A DNA stretch of 64,000 bases from Ulota crispa (Eukaryota; Streptophyta; Bryopsida; Orthotrichales; Orthotrichaceae), in the NCBI GenBank assembly GCA_963920765.1, contig OY987243.1:33541060-33605059 (forward strand). The letters are read 5' to 3'. The position numbers were made by a program, and so were the translations under genes. Shown piece after piece: positions 1 through 13,378 of this stretch. The notes beneath the pieces were generated by a model. That model was not told the DNA's origin. It searched no databases and saw only the letters and a list, made by a program, of their open reading frames with translations. The stretch's first letter is position 1, and every line of letters begins with the position of its first letter.

Positions 1-400
1 GGAAAGCTCTCAAAGCAGCTCAAATATGTCAGTACATACGGCCGTATATATGACCGCAAAGGGCTTTCAGGCCATTCAAGGGTTAATGGACCTGGTTGGC
101 TGAAGCCCGAGTCAGGACCTCTAGGGTAGTTTAGGCTGGGGGCCCACGACTAGAGTTTAATGTATTGGCAAAAATTTGCCACCTCTAATAGATTTACTCC
201 AATTAGTTTCATTCCCTTGAGATATACTCCAGTGTGGAGAAGATATTGAGGCATTCATTCACTAGGAAATTAAACCTTGCCAAGGACCCCATCCTTTCAA
301 GCCCAAGACAAGGCCTTTGTTGCATGGGTTGGCAACACTTCTGGCTCAAGGGCTAGGTTTTAGGTGTTCGGTTTCAAGTTGGTTCTGCCTCATGGAGCTA

Positions 401-660
401 AAGTAGACATATCCATTTCATAGCGTTTAAGGGTTTGGGGTATATGCAAGGTCTTGGAAAATTCAGGAAAAAAATTAGTAGCCCTTCAACAAGCTATCAT
501 GGAATGTCATTTTTGTGGGAAAAAGTATTGTGGAATATTTTATATTAAAGGGCAAAGTTACAACTCATAGGGTCCCTATAACCAACTTTAGAGTAACCCT
601 CAAAATGCTTGGATGTATTCTTGGAACAACACTTGACAATCCCAATCCCATGAAAAGACA
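401..660 (+). repeat. Truncated copy of the TA-flanked element seen in the aminoacylase intron
   Basis: The sequence from the TA at 399-400 onward follows the copy at 38191-38580 closely: both contain a run GGGTTTGGGGTA, then AATTCAGGAAAAAA, then AAGCTATCATGGAA and ATTTTATATTAAAGGGCAAAG in the same order. Similarity fades after about position 660, so the right terminus is lost or diverged. It is non-coding and probably a miniature mariner-type element. Confidence 0.7.
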
Positions 661-1186
661 CTCCATTGAATAGTTCTTAATTTGGTATATTTTAATTTGA
701 TTTTTTTAAATTTAAACGTCTTTGTACTCTTTTTATGAATGACATGTATTTCTTTTTACTAAATCAAATTCAAGTATTATAATTTGCTCAAATTATTAGA
801 AAAGATGTACTAGATTTATATCATTTAATGTATTTAAACTCAAATATTTGAGTTTAATAAATATCAGTCTTTTTTGAAAAATCAAATTTCTATTGAAAAA
901 ATCCAAATCAAATTTCTCCAAAAAAATGCTAAACGGGGCTGCCAACTCATCTACCTATGCTAAATGGAAATGCACCATTTACCTTTGCTATGCTAAATGG
1001 GGCTATCTCCCTTTATATTATATTCTTCCCCCCTTTCTATTTTTTAAAAACAAATTTGACTCCGTACCAACCTTTTATTCCAACAATCCTACTTGAATCC
1101 CACAACTTAAAATCTCACCACTATTCATTTAGCTTTGCTAAATAGGTTCACACTTGTAACTCAATAAAATGTTGGTCACAAGTGTC

Positions 1187-1283
1187 AATTAAACCTGAAG
1201 CGCCGGGGTGTCATCGCAAATACACGGGGTTCCATGTATTTGCAAGGATGACTTTTGTCCCCTTTGGCGTTTAGGGGTTAATT
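1187..1283. repeat. Small foldback with TTAACCCC-type ends
   Basis: The two halves form a long imperfect hairpin. CATCGCAAATACA at about 1213 pairs with TGTATTTGC..GATG at about 1239, and the outer parts AATTAAACC..GCGCC and GGCG..AGGGGTTAATT also pair. The end resembles the TTAACCCCTAAA terminus carried by several larger repeats in the window, so this may be a minimal derivative of that family. Confidence 0.5.
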
Positions 1284-3639
1284 ACAAACTTTGAATGTCA
1301 TTAACTTTTTTTGGCAAAACGTTGGGAATTGAGAACACAACAAAGATACAAAAGAGATGTATAACCAAATTATGCAAACAAGAAAGGAGTAAGAAATCAT
1401 CTTATTCCAAGTAGATTTCCAACTATATACTAAAGAGAGAGGGTAGAAAGTAAAATTCCTCCACTACATACTAAAAAGAGAGGATCTAAAGTAAAATTCA
1501 TTCTCTACTATTGGTTCATCAAATTTTTAACTAAATTAAACCCTAGTGAATTCTAGTTAACTATAGTAGAGAGCATATTAAAACAATCCTTATTGTAACT
1601 CCTAAGCGCTCAATTGACCATTTTCTGATCGTTGCCTTTTTTTGCAACCAACCTCAAAAAGACTTTTTTTCAAAAATAATAAATAATTCAAATAGATGAG
1701 CAGGTTTAATTTCCAACCCAACTTAAATCATGTCAATCTAAATTAAACTCCACCAAGGAGAATTTGTCAAAGACAAACACTTCAATACTTGCTAGTGTTA
1801 CAAAATTTACTATTTTTGGGAACTAATGATGTTTTCTCTTTTAAAATATATTGATTTTTTGGATTTAAGGATAGTATGTCTATTTTTAACCAATCATACC
1901 AAATTTTAAAATCTTTACATGATTTTTTTTAAATTTGGTGAATATTAAATGATTAATGCTTCTAAATTCATTAAATAAAAATCCATTTTTTTTAATGTTT
2001 CATTGTACAAATAATTATTAAACATCATGATTCTTGTTTTTTTTAAAGCAAATTTCATCAAAGTTACAAAAACATCATTTTATAAAACATCTTTATGTTG
2101 CCCTTATCCCATTGGGCCTTTAGGAAATAACACTCCTCCTTGCTCAACACAGTAATTGTATGAAATTTTAAACAATGTTCTTTATGATAATTCTTGAAAT
2201 TTTGTAAGATATAGGGTTGTTGCCTCATTCAAACCTTATCTAAGAAAACCTTCTTTATAGTCAAGGACAAAACCATAGATGAAGGAAATAGAGTACAACA
2301 CCTTTAACAATTCATTCACATGGTAGAACCCAATGGAAAACATCCATGGAAGAATATCAAAAGTTCCTATAAAAAAATTCTACTGAATCTCTTATTCCAA
2401 AGTATTGAATCTCCGCATTCCAATGCTATGAATCAGTCAACAATGAGTACATAATGGAATATAAGCTTGAGAAGGATCAAGTGGAGTCTAGAGCATGTTG
2501 TTAGCCTATGTCTTTTTTGAAAATTGTGTGGAATAGCCCTAAGAAGCTTACTTTCACAAGGTAGATTAATTGCCACTTTTGTAACCCTTGAATCCTAGAT
2601 CTTAGAAGCAAAATTAGTCTAGTGACAAGTGCTTATAAAGAAATCTAGAAGAAAAAAAAACAAAAAGTTTCAAGACATCGTTACACATGAAATTAAATTG
2701 AATCAAATCCACACTTAAAATTAAAAAAACCGTATTGGAAACAAACACATGGTAAGAAAACCATAAGTATAGGTTAAGTAGGATAATGCATAAAGTACCT
2801 TAAACCCAAAAGCAAAATCCAACAAAATTGAATGATAAGTACAAATCCAATGAGCAATGTTCATCAATAAGTCTACTCTAATTATAGAATGTTCAACTTT
2901 AGGACATTGACCTTAAGGCATAGATTTCAAGAATCTACTAATCTGTTTTTGTCTCTCACAGTTTTTGCATATCATTTTCACATTACATTTTTGTACTTTC
3001 ACCAAACTTAGAAAGATTATTTCTACATGGGAATAATAAATTGACCTCTTTGAAATGAATGAAGGGCTACTGAAGAAATTTGCTACCTTCATGTTCAACC
3101 TCATCCTAAAGAGTGCATTTGGGTTGACTTAACAATTAGTTTGCCCTCCTTTAAAAAGTTACCTCATGACTCATTGCTTGACCACTTGGAGGTGCATGCA
3201 ACTCTCAAAATATTAAGATTTCACATGATTTATGGCCAAATGACACTAATTTATTTTTTGACAACGTTGTTGTTATTAACAAGCCCTTTAAAAAAATTGC
3301 AATAATTGTTCATGAAAATTAGTATAATATCAATAAGTATTACATAGTGTAAAATATGGAGATATTAATGTGGGGCAACCTAAACGCACTATTGAATGTA
3401 CTTAATAGAGCACAGCAGATATTAGCGCTTTAAATTTTCAAATCTAGAGTCCTGACACTAGTCATGTAACACACGTAGCTACCTGTCGCTGCTACCTACT
3501 ACTTGATAAAACAAGCCATCATGGCATTAAGATGAAGAAGGTTACTTTTGGTCAAATAGATTAGAATGAACAAAGTTTTTGTTGGGAGTGGTTCAACTAT
3601 TTAAGCCTCCTGGACCTAAATGTTAAATCCATGCCTTTG

Positions 3640-4250
3640 TTAACCCCTCACCGCCCATGGTATTTTTGAGTATCTCAAAAATTGCTTCAAAGTGAACAAA
3701 ATGCCGGCATTTTGATCAATTTTATCAATTTTCTCTAAAGCGCGACCATACAAATTCAAAATAGACATGTTATAGATCACATAGGAAAAGAAATCACAAC
3801 AATATCACTTGTGGATTGAAAAACTATAATGTTTGATCATGAGGGTGTTAAAATTGCAAAAGTGATTTGAAGTCTTTCAATCCTCTTTTTGCATCTCACA
3901 CCTAAAAATGAGGGTACCAAAACAAAACAAAAATGTAAAGTATAACATGCATAACCCCAATCGATTTACGATTTCTCAAAATGTATTCTACAATTTTTTA
4001 AATGGAATTTTTAATGTGATTTTTTCTCCAAGTTCTAGTGTACTTGAGGCTCATATCAATGAGCCTTCAACACTAGAAAGTGAAGATTTACAATGGACAC
4101 TCTTGCACAAACCCTTAAATAGACAAATCACTTAAATTCATTTTCAAAATCCAACTCCTAATCTTGAAACTAGACTTCAATAAGAATTTAAAAATAATGA
4201 TAATCACTAAACAAATCTTCAAAAAGGGTCAACCATATCATTATACTCAA
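3640..4250 (-). repeat. Reverse copy of the 650-bp TTAACCCC repeat
   Basis: Read on the plus strand this matches the reverse complement of 54222-54874. Both begin with a TTAACCCCT end, then share a region around CATGAGGGTGTTAAAA, and later share TTCTCCAAG.TCTAGTGTA.TTGAGGCTCAT and CAACACTAGAAA. The far end is diverged beyond about 4140. A 75-residue frame at 3908-4135 lies wholly inside the repeat and is not a gene. Confidence 0.7.
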
Positions 4251-4410
4251 ATATTCAAACCCAACTATATCATATAAGTCAAACAATAAAATCTGATTAA
4301 TATGAAGAAATATCTAATTTACAAGATTTGGTCGTAATCACCCTAACATTAAAATCTACATAGAAGGAATTTTAAAATTTTTTGGAGATGCTTGTTAGAA
4401 AGAAAGACGC

Positions 4411-4590
4411 GCATGTGGATGTTTTCTATGCATCCATGCTATTAAATCTCAAAAATTCATTACCAATTTATTACAACCATTTATCATGTAAAACCATGAA
4501 TATTATGTAAAATAATTCACCAAAAATAGGATTTTAGTTTTTTGAAACTCAAAATTTGGTATGCTTAATTGGGTTTGAGTAAGAATTACA
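4411..4590 (+). repeat. Fragment of the foldback family of 25.7-26.6 kb
   Basis: The stretch shares the order GTGGATGTTT, AAATCTCAAAAATTCA, TATCATGTAAAACCAT and AATTCACCAAAAAT with the right arm of the foldback at 26219-26609, and with another fragment at 46731-46925. It is a single arm only. Confidence 0.65.
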
Positions 4591-5267
4591 AAATAATGGT
4601 ACAAGATTCTATAATGCTAATTTTATTTGATAAAATGCCAAGAATTTTGAAGGACAAAACATGGTGAACGAAACTAGCTTGTAGGCCATTGTACATGAAT
4701 TTTAATATTATTGTTTTTTAGTTTTATATTGTTTGAAGGTATAGCATTCAAAACTTCTAAAATTTGTGGCTAAAAATTCATATCTATCTTTTAATTAACT
4801 TCAACAAATACAACATAGTTGCATTGGTTAAAATTACATATCTAATTTCTTAGCAACATGAAAGATTTCTAAGTATTGCAATTCCTATTTCACATCATTC
4901 TTTTACAGTGGGAAACACTCCTAAAATTGAGAAAATTTGAATGTTAAACAGTTAGGTAAGTTTGATAATTTCTTCTTCTAATATTTTGTTAATTATCTAG
5001 TAGTAAAAACTCTGCAAACAATATTAGATTCATTCCAAAATTTAAAGTCCAAATTTAAATTTACTTTGTTGAATTTTTATTTATAAAAAACCATCTCATA
5101 TGTTTTACACGTTTTTAATGTACAGAGGCTCATTATTACAAACGTAGACAAGCAATAACCATTGTTTGTTGACAATACAATGGCATCATATCTATGACTT
5201 TTTGGCACACATACTGTAAATTTAATGTTTCAATATTTACTTATTCTAATTTCGTTGCAATTTTTTT

Positions 5268-5341
5268 TTAATCCCTAAAGGATTAAGCCATTTTTCAGTG
5301 AAAAAGACTGAAAACTGTCACTTCTGGGGAAATGAGAGGAA

Positions 5342-5379
<38 letters not shown>

Positions 5380-6251
5380 TCAACCGTAGGATATTGCTCT
5401 AGACAGCATGAGGTACTTGGGATAAAAAATTGAGCTTATTCCAAATGACAAGGACCGAGATTTTTACAAATGAAGTGAAGAAAAATGTTTTTTTTCATAT
5501 TGCTTAAAAATTTCAGACGCCATTGACCACTCCTATATCAGAAAATTTGCTCTACACAAAGTTGAGGTTTTTTTTTTCCCATGTAGGAGATCAAGTTACG
5601 TATGTGTGGGAAAATTTTCAAATCAATTGGATCTATACAACACATGGAAAAAATCAATAAGTAAAAAGAAGCCATTGAAAGGGTCAAATACTAAACTGTT
5701 AAGAATTTAACTATTAAAATGAAAAATGCAAATCCCAACACTGATAATGTTGTAATAAACAATCTACTTCCTTTGGTTTAGCTTTTTTTCCAAAATTTTG
5801 AAAATTGAGTAAAATACAAGACTTCAAAGTTTATTTTAGAGTAGAGAATTCATAATTGCCCACAAACAAAACCTCCTTATAACTTTCATGTCATTGATTG
5901 AAATTGAATGATTCAAAGCTTCTCATGTATGAAAAAATATTAAGAACTAGTTTCAAAATTTTATTTTAAAAATATGTAATTTTTAATGTTTCAAAATTTT
6001 ATTTTAAAAATATGTAATTTTTAATGAAGTTTTTGGGCTGCCCGGATGGGCAGCCTTCCCCAAAATTTCAGAAAAACATGCATAACTTCTTCAATAAATG
6101 TCGGAATGAAGAAAATTTTGATGCCCACGTAGATTTTTGAATTCCCCATCTCCCATAAATGTTTTAAAAAATTACATAAAGTAGTTTACTCATAGGTACA
6201 TGACCAAAACCCAAACGGTCCTTGAAGTGACAATGAGCCTTTAGGGGTTAA
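5268..6251 (+). repeat. About 1-kb dispersed repeat, TTAACCCCTAAAGG-type termini (copy A)
   Basis: It starts TTAATCCCTAAAGGATTAAG and ends GAGCCTTTAGGGGTTAA, so the ends are inverted. The interior matches 59501-60643 over nearly its full length, including GTCACTGAAAACTG-like text near the start, ATTGAAATTGAATGATTCAAAG in the middle and TTTGGGCTGCCC near the end. It contains a (TA)n run at about 5345-5375 and a 38-bp perfect tandem duplication at 5951-6026. No coding capacity is visible. Partial copies lie at 41732-42070 and 63208-64000. Confidence 0.75.
5951..6026. repeat. 38-bp perfect tandem duplication
   Basis: The units 5951-5988 and 5989-6026 are identical. They sit inside repeat copy A and are not doubled in copy B at 59.5 kb, so the duplication is recent and local. 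Confidence 0.85.
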
Positions 6252-8189
6252 ACTTCTTAAATTTTTATCACTTTCATATTGAAAATGCATATTTTCTGAA
6301 TCTTATGACAAGCTAACCACGTACAAGCTACAAATACAAAGTTGCATTCATGGAGCTTCACATATTATCTTATATGCAAAAATCACGTCAAACAAAATAC
6401 AAAAAATACATATGAACCATTTATTGCCATTGTCTAGAAATTTGGTTTTTATTACTTAAAAGGTCTAATTTTGCTACTGAGTATGTTTGGATTTAAAGAC
6501 ATATACTAGAAATACGAGCATGGATCCAAAATTCATTTCTTGTTGGTTCATCAATGCACAATTATATGACATGATATTAATAAAAGTTATTATGAGAGAA
6601 AGTAGTTTGGTTTCACAAAAGTGCTATTCAAAAAATAGTTAAGTAAAGATGTTTGATTCTTCATGATCCTTAGTATAGATTTTTTTTGGTAAGCTCTCTA
6701 CATATATATTTTGCAAGACATTACAAATGAATAGATGGGAACTTGAAACCTCCATTGTGTACAACTAATTAAAAAACAAAAGAAATTTTTCCCATTTCAT
6801 GTGCTAACAAGATATTTTTGGGAAAACAAATGTCTTTAAAGATGAGTTTCAAAGTTCATAGACCCTTACTCAAATTCCATATAGGTTTTAATAATGATTA
6901 TTCTAGCATTATTTTTTATGAAAACTCCATAAAACAAAATTTAAGCTATATAGTGAGCTTGCTTGATGAAAACCTAAAAGCGAAACTATTTTCTATTTTT
7001 TCGTGTTGGTTTCACAGTCATTGTAGTTGGAATGTATCATTTATTAAATTAAAAAATATCATTAGTATGTGCTAAAATCATGTGCTACAATTTTGAACCA
7101 TGAAACTATGGGATGTTCTAACACTATAGAAACTTGTGTAATCGTTTGTGATAGTTTTTTTATTATGTTCTTTGTTATTATTTTCTATTGTTGATTTATT
7201 AATAATTCCAATGTTGTTTTGATTAACAGATAAGTTTATATTGAATAGATATTGTTTTAGTGTCAAAATAATATTAAAATCAAGTTTATAATTATATTAT
7301 TTAGGTAGATATTCTTTTTGAACTGTTCTAAAACTTAAATGATATTATAGTAAAATATAATAAAAATAAATGTTTCATTGATTTTTTTGTGTTATAAAAT
7401 TGTTAAAAGAGAGAATTGCATTTTCACAATATGCGTTTTGAGGATGATTAAGAGCATATTTATATTCAAGATTTGGATATTTTGATTGCTCGTAAATGTA
7501 AATCAAATTCTATCTTGTTTGACATTCTTGATTTATCAATAGACCTCTTTTCGCTAGAGTAATTGACATACAAAATATGAAAAGTTGGAATAACCCTAAA
7601 AAGAGGCAAAGACAAACAACGAAGACCAGGAGGCGGAGCAAACCCTTAGAAGAGGCTAAGATGAACACATGAGCAAAGCTGCGGGAAAATGTAGAAGAGA
7701 TGGGCACAAACAAAGAAGACTAAGCGGCATGGCAAACCTTCAGAACAAACAGAAATAAATGCATGAGCAAAGTAGCGGGGAAATGCAAAAGAGGCAAAGA
7801 TAAACAGAGGTGCCTAGGCAACAAAGCAAACCCTCAAAAGAGACGGAGACAAAAAATATATTGAAATTTTTTCATTTATATTAATTTTTATTTTAATACT
7901 ATTACATATTCAAAGATAATGGCATTTTTTTAAACAACTTATCTAATAGTATTGAAAGTATAGAAGCATTTCAATTGTTGGTTAGAGAAATCAATACTAA
8001 TATTGACTACTAATGGGATGTATAATATATAAAAATGTACTACATTTTCTAAATTGACATAATGATGTAAATTTTTTGAAATTAAAAAAAAAATCAAATT
8101 ATAATTTAAAATCTGTTATGTATACATTTGAAGAAAATTCTCTAGTTGCTGTTATTGTCTTCAACAATCTTTTGTCTACAATAAATTTA
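6252..8189. other. AT-rich intergenic region with a minisatellite
   Basis: No gene is recognised. The 85- and 62-residue frames near 6.8-7.3 kb have AT-driven composition and no motif. Three degenerate units of about 95 bp lie at about 7600-7852. Confidence 0.5.
7600..7852. repeat. Degenerate tandem repeat, about 95-bp unit x 2.7
   Basis: Successive units begin near 7601 (AGAGGCAAAGACAAACAA), 7693 (AGAGATGGGCACAAACAA) and 7789 (AGAGGCAAAGATAAACA). All continue with a GCAAACC..CAGAA/AGAAGAG core. The patch is less AT-rich than its surroundings. A 67-residue minus-strand frame over it looks like a by-product of the repeat. Confidence 0.6.
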
Positions 8190-8399
8190 GGGAATTGCTA
8201 AAGCCACACCCAAAATTGCTAATACGACACCCCCAAGGTGTGCTTTGAGCATAAAACGTAAGAATTTGATGTTAATTTTTTAGATTTGGATCAAAAGATT
8301 TGTTTCACCTTTATGATTCTAAGGTTATGTTCAAAAAAATTGGAGGTGCTTGAATTTGAAACTGAAGATATAGGACTTTTGAATTACTTAAAACAAAAA

Positions 8400-8430
<31 letters not shown>

Positions 8431-8604
8431 AATAACAATGGCACAATAAATGTTCAACAATTTTTTTTTTCTATAAGAAGATATTGATACCATGATTGAA
8501 TGAATGGTGGATCACTTGAATATAAAAAATAACATTAAATTCTCAAATTACATGCTTATAGGGGTGTGGCGTTAGCAATTTTGGGTGTGGCTTTAGCAAT
8601 TCCT
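8190..8604. mobile_element. Miniature TIR element (hAT-like or Mutator-like MITE)
   Basis: TIRs of about 43 bp: left 8191-8234 begins GGAATTGCTAAAGCCACACC, and the right copy at 8561-8603 is its near-perfect reverse complement. Each TIR holds two internal ATTGCTAA...ACACCC subunits. An 8-bp direct repeat TAAATTTA flanks it (8182-8189 and 8605-8612); because that octamer is palindromic, the duplication is suggestive rather than proven. The interior has no frame and contains an (ATAA)n microsatellite at about 8397-8432. Confidence 0.8.
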
Positions 8605-10019
8605 TAAATTTATTAAACTTTAACTTTAATTGGTCATAAGTCATTGGCCATGACAACATATATGTTGCAATTATAAATCAATATATCAATTTTCATTTCA
8701 AGTTACTTAATTTTTATGTGTATTTGTAGTGAATACTTTAAATTTCATGTGAATTTTTTTTAACAATTCATACAAATTTGAGCATTTTTGAAATTCAAAA
8801 AACATTTTTTTGAACCTTTTGAAGAAAATTTCAAATTGAAAAAAAACCAATATTTTCAAAAGATTCTTTACATGTTTCTTATTTGTAAAAATACATACTT
8901 AAACTAGACAAGTTAGAATTTTCATGGAAAATCAATAGTTAACTGCACTTCTTATAGATTAAAATATTACATTAAACCAGATTGTAAAAATGTGTAATTT
9001 ATGAAACAGAGCTCTTTAATTCTTTTTTTACATACCCAATTTAAAATTAATCTATAAAAAATGTACATATTGCAACATAAAAAAATAGTAGCTAACATGG
9101 ACAATTATATATTATTTACAAACTTAAGACAATATTAACACCAAAAGTTATAAGCATCACAAACAATTCAACACCTTTTACAAGCCTTAAAATAATACCA
9201 ACACTGAAAATTTTATACACTATAATGCAAATATTGCAGTTACCTACAAATCAAGCAAAAATGTATATATAACTACTTTTTCAAGAAAAATTAAAAATAA
9301 AGTTCAAACTTTTATGTATTCACCAAAACATTGAAATGTATGTAGAGAAAATTAAACTTTCATCAATGAATGAATTTTTTTAAGACCATGGAACTTCAAT
9401 AAAAAAATTTCAAATGCAATTTTGTGTACCTACATTTACCTCACTTAGCCCTTCCATCTCCTTTTGACATTGTTCTTTTAATTTATTTTGTACATACTCC
9501 TCATAATTTTCTTATTTGTCTTTTTTTTTTCTACCTACCTCTATTTTTTATGTTTTTCTTTCAGTAACTTCATTTTTAATCACTTCCACTTCATTAATGA
9601 CACTTACAATATTCATCACAAGTTGAGCTTTTGTCAATTCAAATGGCACACAATGGACAAATAATGAAGTGTCATCTGTTATTCATTGGTCATTTTAGAC
9701 ACATACAATTGTGTTATGTTTACAAAATTTAGAGAAGTAAGTAGATATATCTTTAACCTCATCAATTTTATGAAGAGAATGTAAAATATTATGTTATAGA
9801 GGCATCCTCAAGATTATCTCAATATTAAAACACACTTAAAAATATTGTGACATGATTATTTTGTAAACGCGTCAAAAATTAATGTAAAGTAAGTCTTGAC
9901 CAAACTTACAAATTATAGTCATATGCTTAGAAAGCATGTGCATTTTATGAATAACATATTGTTAATTTTGTGATTATATATTTATTTCGATACCAATCTT
10001 CAAAAATGTTCTATCACTT

Positions 10020-10450
10020 TGGATTTCATCATATCAAATTTTATTACTTCAACTTGAATTATTTTAGTCTCTATCTTCCAAGAAAAACCTTATCACTTCA
10101 ATTTTTATCACATCAAATTTCATTACTTCAACTTCCATAAGTTTAGTCTTTATCCTTCAGAAAACTCCATCATTTTAGCTTTCATCACATCAAATTCTAT
10201 TACTTCAACTTTTATCATTTTTGCCTCCATCATTTCAACTTATATTACATTGCATGAACTTCTATCATTTCAACTTCTATCATTTTAGCTTCCATCATTT
10301 CCCTTTTTTTCACATCACATCAACTTCCATTATTTTAACCTTCATCATTTTAGCTTTTATCACATCACAGCAACTTTTATTACTTCAACTTCTATCATTT
10401 TATCCTACATCATTTTAGCTTTCATTACATTAGCCTCCATTATATCAACC
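10020..10450. repeat. Degenerate array of an 18-19-bp TTCWATCATTTTARCT unit
   Basis: Phrases such as CAACTTCTATCATTTTAGCT recur roughly every 18-19 bp, with variants CATCACATCAAATT and CTTCCATCATTT. The array is tidy in 10190-10440 and looser upstream. The 65-residue frame at 10221-10418 is a translation of the array, not a gene. Confidence 0.65.
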
Positions 10451-13161
10451 TCCAAATCTATTGGTTCCATTTGAGACATCACCAACAACAAAAGTTATGG
10501 ATTAAACATTCCACACATTTCAAAACAACCAAATTTCAAATGAAACATATCTTGATTTTTTTTCAAATAAATAGATATAGTTTCAAGACGCTTATTTTAC
10601 AATCTAAAATTTGAAGAACAAAAAATGTGTAAATCATATAATCAAGATCATGAAAATATGCACAAGAGCAATTTATTTTGGAGGTCCTTTATAAAAATTT
10701 GAATTAAAAGTAAATGTAGAGTTTACATTCTTTGCTTTTGTTGAAATTTCTTATGTATAAATAGATTCTAATCTTACATAACAACTTGCAAAAAAAAATT
10801 GAAATGAGTATTTAGCTAGTTTAAATATTTATTGAAAGCTTGTTAAAAATTAATTACATCTAATATCTTTGGATGTATGAATTATTCACAAAAACAAGCT
10901 ACATTGATGGTTCTTCAAAGGTATAATTTTTATAATCAAAAATATTATTTTGGAATTAATTAACATGAGAAATTGAAGAAGAGACATCAACTTCAATGAT
11001 TGAGACATCAACAAAATTACTTTACTCATTACTATGCAAATATTTATTTTAACAAAATCAAAATTAAGATTTGAAAAAAAATACAAAGCAATTTTGGAAG
11101 GATTGAGATAAATTTGATTAACTCATTAGAAATATACCAAAAAACATTACATATTTTGATGCAACCTATGTATTATTTCATTTACACAATGAAAAAAGAC
11201 TTACATTATTGGAAAATTTAATAATTAAATTAACAATATTTAACAAAACACTATTATTTTTTTCTATTGATTTGGTTGTATTGTTCATGTTGCTTTTTAA
11301 CAAAGATCTGTAATTTATCTATTGTTCATTTATTATGAATTTGTTGGTTATATGTTATTTAGCTGTTGCTTTTTTTCTAATAGAAGATTTAATGACAAAA
11401 AGATATGTAAATTTAAAATAATATCAGTCACTCAAATTCTTTTACGTGACATGTCAATTGTCACTTAGCAAGTGCCATGTAAGCTACACAAAACCCAAAT
11501 GTCACCACCAAGGTTTGAATCTCAAATTTCATGCACAAGGTTGCAAGGACCTTAGTATTACACCACATATATGTGCATATGTATAAAATGTGTATAAAAT
11601 TTTCTTTGTATAATTTTTTCTGTTATTTTCAATTCTTTGGAATTTTAGTAGACTTTAGAGTCTAATTTGGCATAATAAATAAACAAAAATTTAAAATTTA
11701 AAATAAAAAAAGTTAGAAAATAAAATCAATTTTTACCTCCAACAACTTTTTTTGAGATTTTAATCTTTTAATAAAAATTCATAAACAAAAATCAAAGGAA
11801 GTGTTTAAAAATGTCAATTTTTTTGTTTATTTCTAGTCTTTTGATTTTTGTTTGTAATTGTTGATTGAAGTATTGAAATCTCAAACAAATTGTTAAAAGA
11901 TACAGTTGATTTTATTCCAAATTTTTTTAGCTCAATTTCTTTGAAAAACAATCATTTATTAAGCTAAAATAGCCTCCAAAGTGTATTAACTTTAAAAGAC
12001 ACCAAATTGTAAAAAGTTAAGGAAAATAGACCTTACATTATACAAGTGAAATTCCAAAAAAATCTCAAAGGAACTAAAAAGGTTTTGTTATATTTTTAAT
12101 ATTTTGAAAGATTTTAAAAGTTTTCAAAAAGAATTAAAAAGATTTTGAAAATAATGTTAATTTAGTCAAAGAATTAATTGTGATACCTAAAACAACAAAA
12201 TGTGTGTACCCTTTTTAGAAAATTCTATTAAATTAGTCAAGTTGGTCTACAAGTATCTAACATAACGAAACTATTGATTTTCATTTGTTTTGGTCATGGA
12301 TTTTGACTAGTATACATAAAATCCATGAAATCAAAAAAAAAAAAAAAAAAAAATCAACAAAAAGATCTCCCTAAAACTACTTGAATTGATGAGCACATCA
12401 AATTCTACACAAAAAGAAATGGAAAAGAAAGAATTGCAACATAAAAAAAGGAGAGCGCTATCACGAGAAGGAAAAAGTGTCTTGAACAATTGGTTCACAA
12501 TGACTGCAAATGTCCTAGACAACTACACAATGGCTCAATTACAGTCATTTAGGACATTTGCAATTGTTTAGGACCAGTTGTTTATTGCATGTTTTTTTCT
12601 AGTGTATTTCATGTGTGACAAGGACTTGTGAGCCGTGAGTTGTGAGCAAGAATTTTTAGTCAAAATAATAAATTCCTTATGTAATTGTGTAAATAGGGCC
12701 TTGTAATTGAGCATTCTAAACTATCGTTTCTAGAAAAACTATTTTTTTAGTTATTTCATATATTTTGAGTTGAAAATCCGTTTTTGCTCACAAAATCTTG
12801 AATTCCCGCTCATAGCTCACCATTTCACGCTCACCAAATAGCGTTGTTTTAGAGAAGAAGAGAAGTGGAGATGGCTCTGATAGAGTTTCAAAATTGTTTT
12901 CTAGAGCAAAAGGTTTTTAAATCTTACATGTATTTTTCTCAAACTTTTAGGTTAGTTCCTACTAAACATCAAAGTTATCCAAGGGAGAGAATATCAAGCA
13001 TTATGTAATCAATGGATGGATGTCTCACTTACCAAAAATGCATACTAGAAAGTGAAAGGGGGATATGTTTACAAATTGGGAATCCATGAAATAAACACGC
13101 TTGATGCAAATGGCCTTCAAAATTCATGATTAACAAACTGTGGGAAATAATTTGCATCTAT

Positions 13162-13378
13162 GTCATTTGTAAATCTAAACAATGCCCTTCAATCTTCAAA
13201 TTTACTAAATCAAATTTAGACATGTCATTTATAAGCTTAAATATAATTTTACAATCCAAACTTACGAAATCATGTCTAGTTATGTCATTTGTGACTTTAA
13301 ATACTATTCTACTATCCAAATTTATGAAATCAGATTTTAACATGCTACTTGTGAGTTTAAACATTATCCTACAAAATA
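13162..13378. repeat. 60-bp tandem repeat x about 3.5
   Basis: Units start at 13197, 13257 and 13317 (each CAAA-TTA-AAATCA..), preceded by a partial unit. Because 60 is a multiple of three, both strands stay open and give apparent 68- and 86-residue frames with a 20-residue repeat. I regard these as artefacts of the repeat. Confidence 0.75.

Larger units (their letters stand above)
1..5267. other. AT-rich intergenic region with repeat fragments
   Basis: No convincing gene is visible; the open frames here are short, AT-driven and unlike any family I know. The stretch holds a truncated copy (about 401-660) of the element found in the aminoacylase intron, a small foldback at 1187-1283, a reverse copy of a 650-bp repeat at 3640 to about 4250, and a fragment of the 25.7-kb foldback family at 4411-4590. 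The remainder is low-complexity A/T sequence in which I see nothing further. Confidence 0.6.
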
